Assembly: GCA_046732015.1 (NCBI GenBank)
Contig: JBKPMF010000081.1
Span: 1 to 9,042, forward strand
Reading direction: 5' to 3'
Length of the DNA: 9,042 nt
DNA from: JAOUEA01 sp046732015
GTDB lineage: Bacteria > Actinomycetota > UBA4738 > HRBIN12
The notes beneath the pieces are model-generated. The model was given only the letters and a program-made list of their open reading frames with translations, was not told the DNA's origin and did no database searches. Shown here piece after piece: positions 1 through 6,057 of this stretch (position 1 is its first letter; every line of letters begins with the position of its first letter). The translations under genes and the position numbers were made by a program.

Positions 1-484
1 CACCGATCGCCGCCGCCATGGGCTCCTCGATGATGTAGGCGCGACGGGAACCCGCCGCGATCGTCGCTTCCTCGACCGCGCGCTGCTCCACCCCGGTGAT
101 ACCGGACGGGACGCAGACGACCACACGCGGCTTGGCCAGCAGGCGACGCTTGTGCACACGTTGGATGAAGTACCGGAGCATCTTCTCGGTGACGTCGAAG
201 TCGGCGATCACACCGTCCTTCAGCGGCCTCACGGCCTGGATATGCGACGGGGTGCGGCCGATCATGCGCTTGGCCTCGGCACCCACGGCAAGGATTGCCC
301 CAGTGAGGGTGTTGATCGCGACAACGCTCGGCTCGTTGAGCACGACACCGCGTCCACGCACGTACACCAGCGTGTTCGCGGTACCGAGGTCGACGGCCAT
401 ATCGCGACCAAGGAACCCGAGTACACCCTCCGTCCCCTGGTTCTTGGACGTGGGAGAAGAAGATCGTTGAATCCTCTCGGCCAT
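1..484 (-). CDS. mreB: Rod shape-determining protein MreB, N-terminal half (runs off the left edge)
   Basis: MreB is the bacterial actin homologue. It forms ATP-dependent filaments under the membrane that guide lateral cell wall synthesis. The 161 codons present cover about half of a usual 330-350 residue MreB. The phosphate-binding loop DLGTANTLVY is at residues 32-41 and is followed by VRGRGVVLNEPSVVA. VPSGITGVEQRAVEEA (125-140) carries the glutamate expected to help ATP hydrolysis, and IIEEPMAAAIG lies at the break. The ATG at 484 is preceded in frame by a TGA 15 bases upstream, so no longer start exists. This start adds a Ser-rich stretch of about 20 residues before the usual FLGRD-type beginning. 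The only internal alternative seen is Met29, which would cut off the conserved FLGRD. The leader shows no clear Shine-Dalgarno and is predicted to be very short. The gene diverges from fabD. Identification is secure; the N-terminal extension is less so. Confidence 0.96.
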   Translation of the reverse strand, partial: MAERIQRSSSPTSKNQGTEGVLGFLGRDMAVDLGTANTLVYVRGRGVVLNEPSVVAINTLTGAILAVGAEAKRMIGRTPSHIQAVRPLKDGVIADFDVTEKMLRYFIQRVHKRRLLAKPRVVVCVPSGITGVEQRAVEEATIAAGSRRAYIIEEPMAAAIG

Positions 485-501
485 GATGGGACTCGCAGGT
501 C

Positions 502-530
502 ATTCAACAGGAGGGGCACCCCCCTGGCAA
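502..530 (-). promoter_or_regulatory. Promoter of mreB (-35 TTGCCA, 17-bp spacer, -10 TTGAAT)
   Basis: Read on the minus strand, TTGCCA (530-525) matches five of six bases of the TTGACA consensus. Exactly 17 bases later TTGAAT (507-502) matches four of six of TATAAT. Transcription would start near 495 and leave a leader of only about 11 bases before the ATG at 484, which fits the lack of a ribosome binding site. The spacer is very G/C-rich and holds an imperfect inverted repeat (CAGGAGGGG against CCCCCCTG, 508-526, one bulge). Consensus match and spacing are seen directly; activity is inferred. Confidence 0.6.
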
Positions 531-552
531 CTTCGCGAGGGCGAAACCACGG

Positions 553-576
553 CACCGACACACTCACCGACACACC
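553..576 (+). repeat. Tandem 12-mer direct repeat upstream of fabD, operator candidate
   Basis: CACCGACACACT (553-564) is followed directly by CACCGACACACC (565-576). The two differ only in the last base, and a CACCGG occurs again at 581-586. The pair lies 55-78 bases upstream of the fabD start, in the divergent mreB-fabD region, where a regulator of the fab operon would be expected to bind. It does not code for anything on either strand. It could be a binding site for a fatty-acid regulator, but it matches no operator I can name. Confidence 0.5.
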
Positions 577-586
577 TGTGCACCGG

Positions 587-592
587 TAGGCT
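587..592 (+). promoter_or_regulatory. Candidate -10 element (TAGGCT) for the fab operon
   Basis: TAGGCT fits the relaxed TANNNT pattern of high-GC actinobacterial promoters. A start about seven bases downstream would give a leader of roughly 30 bases containing the fabD ribosome binding site. The -35 position at the usual spacing (TCACCG, 564-569) is a poor match and falls inside the tandem 12-mer, so the promoter may need an activator or may lie elsewhere. This is a weak call from pattern only. Confidence 0.3.
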
Positions 593-619
593 TCCACGGT
601 TCGATCGGGCGGGTATCCG

Positions 620-626
620 AGGAGGG
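620..626 (+). promoter_or_regulatory. Ribosome binding site of fabD
   Basis: AGGAGGG sits four bases before the GTG at 631 (a close but usable spacing) and supports that codon as the fabD start. The conserved FAVVFPGQGSQ follows immediately, so no other start is plausible. Confidence 0.75.
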
Positions 627-630
627 GTTC

Positions 631-1553
631 GTGACGTTCGCGGTGGTGTTCCCGGGGCAGGGGTCCCAGTTCGAAGGCATGGCCGATCCATGGACCACCC
701 ACCCCGCCGGTCAGGCGGTCATGGAAGAGGCGTCCGAGGCCATGGAGCGCGACATCGTCGACGGCTGTCATGACCCAGATGCCCTGGCTACCACGGAGTT
801 CGCGCAGCCGGCATTGCTGGCGTGCGGTGTGGCGGCGTTTCGGGTGTTGGAGGCTGAGGGCCTCCGCTCGGAGCGCCTCGCGGGGGCAGCCGGCCACTCC
901 TTGGGTGAGTTCGCGGCGCTGGTGGCTGCCGGAACGATGCTGCTCCCCGAAGCGCTCGCCCTCGTCGTGGTGCGGGGCGAGTCGATGCAACGTGCCGGCG
1001 AAGCACGGCCCGGAACGATGAGTGCGCTGATCGGGGTCGACACCGACACCGCGGAGACCCTCTGCGACGAAGCGCGCGAAGACGGCGTCCTGCTGGTCGC
1101 CAACCAGAACTCCCCCGCCCAGGTCGTGATCAGCGGCAGCGTCGAGGCGATCGAGCGGGCCGAGGCGCTCGCGAAGGAACGGAAGATCCGCGCGATCCGG
1201 CTCAACGTGGCGGGTGCCTTCCACTCGCCGTTGATGGAACCGGCCGTGGCACCGATCCTGCGCATGCTCGACGACATCGAGCTCCGCAGGCCCGCCTTCC
1301 CGATCGCCGAGAACGTGAGCGGCACGCTGGTGACCGACCCCGCTGAGCTGAAGGACCTCTTGGGGCGCCATGTCGTCTCACCGGTGCTGTGGGAGCGCGA
1401 CGCGCACGCGCTCGCCGCCGCCGGCGCCACCACCTTCCTGGAGGCGGGCCCCGGCGACGTGCTCACGAAGATGGCGAAACGGGTGGTCCCGGGGGCGACG
1501 GCGCTGGCCGTGGGCACTCCCGAGGCGGCCGCCGCCGCGGTATCCTCGGCGCC

Positions 1554-1557
<4 letters not shown>
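631..1557 (+). CDS. fabD: Malonyl-CoA:ACP transacylase FabD
   Basis: FabD moves malonyl from CoA to the phosphopantetheine arm of acyl carrier protein, supplying extender units to cytoplasmic type II fatty acid synthesis. The 308-residue length is normal for the family. GQGSQ (9-13) forms the N-terminal oxyanion-side motif. The nucleophile is Ser90 in GHSLGE (88-93), Arg115 in VVVRGESMQ is the malonate carboxylate binder, and His198 in GAFHSP is the catalytic base partner. VANQNSPAQVVISG (156-169) and EAGPGDVLTKM (271-281) are also typical. The GTG start has a good AGGAGGG ahead of it. It is the first gene of the operon, and its TGA overlaps the GTG of fabH by 4 bp, so the two are probably translationally coupled. 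The last ten or so residues are Ala-rich and weakly conserved. All expected catalytic residues are present. Confidence 0.97.
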
Positions 1558-2548
<991 letters not shown>

Positions 2549-2552
<4 letters not shown>

Positions 2553-3289
2553 GCACCTCGAAGGTGGCCGTCGTCACCGGCGCAACCCGAGGGATCGGTC
2601 GCTCGTGCGCCGTCGCGCTCGCCGAGGCGGGGTGGACGGTGGCGATCGGCTACCGCAGCGACGAGGCCGCCGCCAAGGAAGCCCTCGGCGCCCTCGAGAG
2701 CGCCGGTACCCCCGGACTCACCGTCTTCCTCGACACCACCGATCAGGCCTCGGTGCAGGAGGCGTTCCGTCGCGTGGGCGACGAGGTCGGCAACGTCACC
2801 GGCCTCGTGAACAACGCGGGGTTCAGCCAGGACGGTCTGCTGTTGAAGTACTCGATGGACAACTACGACAAGGTGATGAACACCAACGTGAAGGGCGCGT
2901 TCCTCTGCTCCCAGGCGGCGATGCGCGGCATGCTCCGCGAGAAGTGGGGCCGCATCGTGAACCTCTCGAGCGCCGTCGCGCTGCGCGGCAACGCGGGGCA
3001 GACCGTCTACGCCGCCTCGAAGACCGCGCTGTTGGGGCTCACGAAGTCGCTGGCGCGCGAGATCGGCGGCAAGGGCATCACGGTGAACGCGATCTGCCCG
3101 GGCCTGGTCGACACCGAGATGACCTCGCATCTGGACGATCGAGCGCGCGACTACTACCTCGATCAGACCCCGATCGCGCGGACCGCCACCTTGGACGAGG
3201 TGTCGGCCGTCGTGCGGTTCGTGATGTCGGAAGAAGCGTCGTACGTGAACGGCGCGGTGATCCCTGTCGATGGTGGCCTCACCGCGTGA
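2549..3289 (+). CDS. fabG: 3-oxoacyl-ACP reductase FabG
   Basis: FabG reduces 3-oxoacyl-ACP to 3-hydroxyacyl-ACP with NADPH, the first reduction of each elongation cycle. It is a 246-residue short-chain dehydrogenase. The cofactor motif TGATRGIG is at 10-17, NNAG at 88-91, the structural Asn113 in MNTNVKG, and Ser141, Tyr154 and Lys158 form the catalytic set (the S-x12-Y-x3-K pattern is exact). PGLVDTEM (184-191) and a C-terminal IPVDGG (238-243) complete the fold. The ATG at 2549 overlaps the fabH stop as ATGA. SDR enzymes are many and varied, but this position between fabH and acpP makes the FabG role very likely. Streptomyces fab operons lack fabG here, while many proteobacterial ones have it next to acpP, so the layout is a mix of the two. 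Confidence 0.95.
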
Positions 3290-3304
3290 ATCGTGTCGGA
3301 TGGC

Positions 3305-3330
3305 GTTCCGCCCTTTAGCCTGGGCGGAAC
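3305..3330 (+). other. Perfect 9-bp stem-loop between fabG and acpP
   Basis: GTTCCGCCC (3305-3313) and GGGCGGAAC (3322-3330) are exact reverse complements around an 8-base loop, TTTAGCCT. No T-run follows, so a strong intrinsic terminator is unlikely. It may be an attenuator, an RNA processing or stabilising structure, or an operator. The loop holds TAGCCT (3316-3321), which fits TANNNT, but the -35 region (GTGTCG) is poor. It lies just upstream of the acpP ribosome binding site. Confidence 0.6.
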
Positions 3331-3343
3331 CGGAGGGGAACAC

Positions 3344-3349
3344 AGGAGG
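3344..3349 (+). promoter_or_regulatory. Strong ribosome binding site of acpP
   Basis: A full AGGAGG lies eight bases before the ATG at 3358, with a second GGAGGGG at 3332-3338. This is the best ribosome binding site in the window. It agrees with the high level of acyl carrier protein that cells need relative to the enzymes around it. Confidence 0.8.
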
Positions 3350-3357
3350 AAACGCGC

Positions 3358-3606
3358 ATGACCGATCGAGCTGAGATCGAAACCAGGGTGAAGAAGGTCC
3401 TGGCCGAGCAACTGGCCGTGGACGAGGCACAGGTCGTGCCCGACGCGCGGTTCGCCGAGGACCTCAACGCCGACTCGCTCGACCTCGTGGAGGCCGTGCT
3501 GGCCCTCGAGGAAGAGTGGAGCATCGAGATCCCGGAAGAAGAGATGGAGTCGGTCAAGACCGTCGGCCAGGCCGTCGACCTGGTGGCCGGCAAGCTGGGC
3601 AGCTGA
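3358..3606 (+). CDS. acpP: Acyl carrier protein
   Basis: This small acidic protein of 82 residues carries the growing acyl chain on a 4'-phosphopantetheine arm. The arm attaches to Ser40 in DLNADSLDLVEAV (35-47), and the following helix II ends in the recognition segment LALEEEWSIEIPEEEME. Trp54 stands where most bacterial ACPs have Phe, and Asn37 where Gly is usual. Both look tolerable. The ATG start is fixed by an AGGAGG eight bases upstream. Unlike its neighbours it does not overlap the preceding gene: 68 bp separate it from fabG and 39 bp from fabF, and both gaps hold a stem-loop. A holo-ACP synthase (AcpS) must act on it and is not in the window. Context makes a fatty acid role far more likely than a polyketide one. 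Confidence 0.96.
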   Translation: MTDRAEIETRVKKVLAEQLAVDEAQVVPDARFAEDLNADSLDLVEAVLALEEEWSIEIPEEEMESVKTVGQAVDLVAGKLGS

Positions 3607-3610
3607 GCGC

Positions 3611-3631
3611 CGTCGCCCTCATCGGGCGTCG
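3611..3631 (+). other. Stem-loop between acpP and fabF
   Basis: CGTCGCCC (3611-3618) pairs with GGGCGTCG (3624-3631) over a 5-base loop, with seven of eight pairs and one T-T mismatch. It starts five bases after the acpP stop. No T-tract follows, so it may be a partial terminator or a 3' stabiliser that lowers fabF expression relative to acpP. The structure is seen; the role is inferred. Confidence 0.45.
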
Positions 3632-3645
3632 CTGACAGGGGAACC

Positions 3646-4881
3646 GTGAGCCAACGCCGCAAGGTCGTCATCACCGGGATCGGACCGGTCACGCCGGTCG
3701 GCACCGGCGTGGACGAGTTCTGGCAGGGATTGTCCTCGGGCCGCAACGGCGTGAAGACGATCAAAGCCTTCGACACGTCCGACCTGCCGGTCTCGGTGGC
3801 CGGCTACCCGGACGACTTCGTGGCGACCGACCACCTGGACGCCAAGGAAGCTCGGCGCACCGATCCCTTCGCCCAGTACGCGATCGCGTCGGCGAAGCTG
3901 GCCTGGGCCGACGCGGGCGAACCCGACGTCCGCTCCGATCGCGGCGCCGTGATCTACGCCACCGGCATCGGCGGCGTCCAGACGCTCCTCAACCAGCACG
4001 ACGTGCTGCGGGAGAAGGGCGCGGGACGCGTGTCGCCGTTCATGGTGCCCATGCTCATGGCCAACGCCGCGGGCGGCCACATCGCGATGCACTTCGGGCT
4101 GACCGGCCCCAACTACTGCACGGTGTCCGCGTGCAGCTCGTCCAACCACGCGATCGGCGAGTCCATGCGGCTGATCCGCGACGGGTACAGCGACCTGGTG
4201 ATCGCGGGTGGCTCCGAAGCCGCCACGATCCCGCTCACGGTGGCAGCCTTCGCGCAGATGACCGCGCTCACGAAGAATCCCGATCCCGAGACGGCCTCGC
4301 GCCCGTTCGATGCCGAGCGCAACGGGTTCGTGCTCAGCGAAGGCGGGTGCGCGCTCATCATGGAGAGCGAGGAGCACGCCACGGCGCGAGGGGCCCGGAT
4401 CTATTGCGAGGTCGCCGGCTACGGCGCCTCCGACGACGCCTACCACATCACCGCACCCGACCCGAAGGGCTCCGGCGCGGCGCTCGCCATGACCTGGGCG
4501 CTCGCCGACGCCGGCGAGGAGCCAGGCGCGGTCACCTACGTCAACGCCCACGGCACGTCGACCCCGCTCAACGACGCCGCCGAAACGGCGGCCATCAAGT
4601 CCGTGTTGGGCGACCACGCGCACACGATCGCGGTCTCCTCCACCAAGTCGATGACCGGCCACATGCTCGGCGCCGCAGGGGCGGTCGAGGGCGCCGCTTG
4701 CGCGCTCGCGATCGCCAACGGGCTGATCCCACCCACGATCCACTACACCACCCCCGACCCCGACTGCGATCTCGACATCACGCCGAATCAGGCGCGGGAG
4801 CTGGATGTGACGCTCGCCCTGTCCAACTCGTTCGGGTTCGGCGGCGCCAACGCCACCGTCGCGTTCCGCGCGTTGGCGTGA
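3646..4881 (+). CDS. fabF: 3-oxoacyl-ACP synthase II FabF
   Basis: FabF (KAS II) condenses acyl-ACP with malonyl-ACP to lengthen the chain by two carbons. The 411 residues match the family. The Cys-His-His active site is complete: Cys163 in TVSACSSSNHAIG, His302 in VNAHGTSTPLND and His339 in KSMTGHMLGAAGA, with Lys334 at its usual place. Before them come VVITGIGPVTPVG (7-19) and YATGIGGVQ (104-112), and SNSFGFGGANA (393-403) forms the C-terminal gating loop. The GTG start is chosen because AGGGG lies just upstream and MSQRRKVVITG is a typical beginning. The nucleophile region reads ACSSSN where many homologues have ACATS or ACAAG, a mild variant. Its stop codon overlaps the GTG of the next gene by 4 bp. 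In an operon with fabD, fabH and acpP, a polyketide KS is unlikely. Confidence 0.96.
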   Translation: MSQRRKVVITGIGPVTPVGTGVDEFWQGLSSGRNGVKTIKAFDTSDLPVSVAGYPDDFVATDHLDAKEARRTDPFAQYAIASAKLAWADAGEPDVRSDRGAVIYATGIGGVQTLLNQHDVLREKGAGRVSPFMVPMLMANAAGGHIAMHFGLTGPNYCTVSACSSSNHAIGESMRLIRDGYSDLVIAGGSEAATIPLTVAAFAQMTALTKNPDPETASRPFDAERNGFVLSEGGCALIMESEEHATARGARIYCEVAGYGASDDAYHITAPDPKGSGAALAMTWALADAGEEPGAVTYVNAHGTSTPLNDAAETAAIKSVLGDHAHTIAVSSTKSMTGHMLGAAGAVEGAACALAIANGLIPPTIHYTTPDPDCDLDITPNQARELDVTLALSNSFGFGGANATVAFRALA

Positions 4882-5279
4882 GCGGATCCTACCCACCGCG
4901 TCCCGACGGACCCTCGCAGGAGGCCGAGTCCTCCGCTCGTCCGCGCTGGCGGAGCACGTCCTTCGGATGGTTACTGCTCCATCTCGCGATCGGTGTCGCG
5001 CTGGCCGTGGGGCTGGTCTTGTTGGAGCTGGGCACGATCGCCTCGGTGGGTCGCGACCTGCTGCGCCTGCAGAACGTTCCCCGGACCGACACGGCGATGT
5101 TCCGCGCATCGGCCGTGGTGATGATCACCGCGGCGATCGGTGGGTTCGGCGGCTGGCTGCTCTTCGTCTATCTGCCTGCGGCGTGGCGTGCGCGCGGCCT
5201 GACGTTGGCGGCGTTCCTGGGCGGCGCGTTCGCGATCGCGCTCGCCTTCCTGGTGCCGCTGCTCCCCCCGGTGCCGTAA
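4878..5279 (+). CDS. Small three-helix membrane protein of unknown function, coupled to fabF
   Basis: I do not recognise this 133-residue protein. The GTG at 4878 shares GTGA with the fabF stop, a firm sign of coupling to the fab operon. The first 29 residues are polar, rich in Pro, Ser and Arg, and probably cytoplasmic. Three hydrophobic stretches follow: 30-51 (FGWLLLHLAIGVALAVGL and on), 79-99 (AVVMITAAIGGFGGWLLFVY) and 107-129 (LTLAAFLGGAFAIALAFL). A charged loop (55-75, RDLLRLQNVPRTD) joins the first two and a short WRAR turn joins the last two; the Arg-rich N-terminus and WRAR suggest N-in topology. No catalytic motif is visible. Place and coupling suggest a link with membrane lipid supply, for example a partner of an acyltransferase, but that is inference. 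Codon use resembles its neighbours. Confidence 0.8.
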   Translation: MSGSYPPRPDGPSQEAESSARPRWRSTSFGWLLLHLAIGVALAVGLVLLELGTIASVGRDLLRLQNVPRTDTAMFRASAVVMITAAIGGFGGWLLFVYLPAAWRARGLTLAAFLGGAFAIALAFLVPLLPPVP

Positions 5280-5280
5280 C

Positions 5281-5298
5281 CGTCACGGCCGTGTGACG
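5281..5298 (+). other. Short inverted repeat after the fab operon
   Basis: CGTCAC (5281-5286) and GTGACG (5293-5298) are exact reverse complements around GGCCGT, starting two bases after the TAA of the membrane protein gene. Only TT follows, so if it is a terminator it is weak. It could also be a small operator for the lipoprotein gene downstream. Confidence 0.3.
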
Positions 5299-5337
5299 TT
5301 CCTGTCGCGGGGGTTCTCCGAGGCACGACCGCGCGGG

Positions 5338-5343
5338 TATCGT
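5338..5343 (+). promoter_or_regulatory. Candidate -10 element (TATCGT) for a leaderless lipoprotein transcript
   Basis: TATCGT fits TANNNT and ends nine bases before the ATG at 5353, so a start at the usual distance would fall on or within a few bases of the initiation codon. No Shine-Dalgarno is present, which agrees with leaderless expression, common in actinobacteria. No good -35 is seen (TTCTCC at 5314-5319 with an 18-base spacer is the best). Confidence 0.35.
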
Positions 5344-5352
5344 CCGCGGATA

Positions 5353-6051
5353 ATGCGCCGCGTCGTGCTTCCCCCGCTCGTCCTGCTGCTCGTGGCCACG
5401 ACGGTCCTGTCCGCATGCGGACGCGCCCTCGCCGAACCGCCTGAAGGATCGACGCCCGTCACGATCGACACGCCCGACGGAGAACAGCTCGACGCGATCG
5501 AGATGGGCAGCGGGCCGGACGTCGCGATCATGTCGCACGGCGACACGGGGACCAAGGAAGGGTTCTACCGGCTGGTGGAGCCGTTGGCCGCGGCCGGATG
5601 GCGCGTGATCGACTACGACGCTCGGGGCGTGGGGAACTCGACCGGCGGCCCCGAAGACGATCGACCCACCGACCTGCGTGCGGTCGTGGACTACGCGCGT
5701 GACACCGGCGCCGAGTCGATCGTCCTGCTGGGCGCCTCGCTCGGGGCTTCGCTGTCGATCGCCATGGCCGGCGAACTGGACGCCACCGCGCTGGTGAGCC
5801 TGTCGGCTCCGGCGCTCGTCTTCAACGCCGGCGACGCGGCCGCCGACCTGCGGGACACGATCCCGGTCATGATCGCGGCGGCCGAGAGCAACGAGCCCTA
5901 CGTCTCGGACGCGAGGTCGCTCGCCGCGACGCTCGGCATCGACCCGGTGATCGTGAGCGGCGACGGGCACGGGACCGGCATGTTCGGCGACAACCCCGAG
6001 CTGATCACGCAGATCGTGACGTTCCTCGATCAGGCCCGCGACGACGCCTGA
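5353..6051 (+). CDS. Secreted lipoprotein with alpha/beta hydrolase fold
   Basis: The 232-residue product begins with a lipoprotein signal: MRR, a hydrophobic core and the lipobox LSAC (19-22), so Cys22 should be lipidated and the protein anchored outside the membrane. This decides for the ATG at 5353 over an in-frame GTG at 5293, which would bury the signal. The mature part has the order of an alpha/beta hydrolase. SHGDTG (61-66) gives the HG oxyanion motif, RVIDYDARGVGNS (84-96) is the strand 4 region, Ser129 in GASLG is the nucleophile, and His206 in GDGHG is the likely base. The acid is probably Glu181 or Glu178 in AAAESNEPYV, where Asp is more usual. At this size it has little or no lid domain. 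Substrate is unknown; an esterase or acylhydrolase is a fair guess. It follows the fab operon but probably has its own promoter, so a link to lipid metabolism is only possible. Confidence 0.85.
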   Translation: MRRVVLPPLVLLLVATTVLSACGRALAEPPEGSTPVTIDTPDGEQLDAIEMGSGPDVAIMSHGDTGTKEGFYRLVEPLAAAGWRVIDYDARGVGNSTGGPEDDRPTDLRAVVDYARDTGAESIVLLGASLGASLSIAMAGELDATALVSLSAPALVFNAGDAAADLRDTIPVMIAAAESNEPYVSDARSLAATLGIDPVIVSGDGHGTGMFGDNPELITQIVTFLDQARDDA

Positions 6052-6057
6052 ATAGCC

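Noticed and set aside
532..545. Small hairpin TTCGC-GAGG-GCGAA in the divergent region
   Set aside because: A five-base stem is expected by chance in DNA this rich in G and C.
553..586. Repeats upstream of fabD as a CRISPR remnant
   Set aside because: The units are 12 bp, directly adjacent, with no spacers and no cas genes nearby.
3646..4881. FabF and AcpP as part of a polyketide cluster
   Set aside because: A single KS II with a full Cys-His-His site lies next to fabD, fabH, fabG and one ACP, with no chain-length factor, cyclase or ketoreductase of polyketide type.
5293..5352. Upstream GTG start that would add 20 residues to the lipoprotein
   Set aside because: It would place a polar, Arg-containing stretch before the signal sequence. 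The ATG at 5353 gives a correct lipoprotein signal with LSAC at 19-22.
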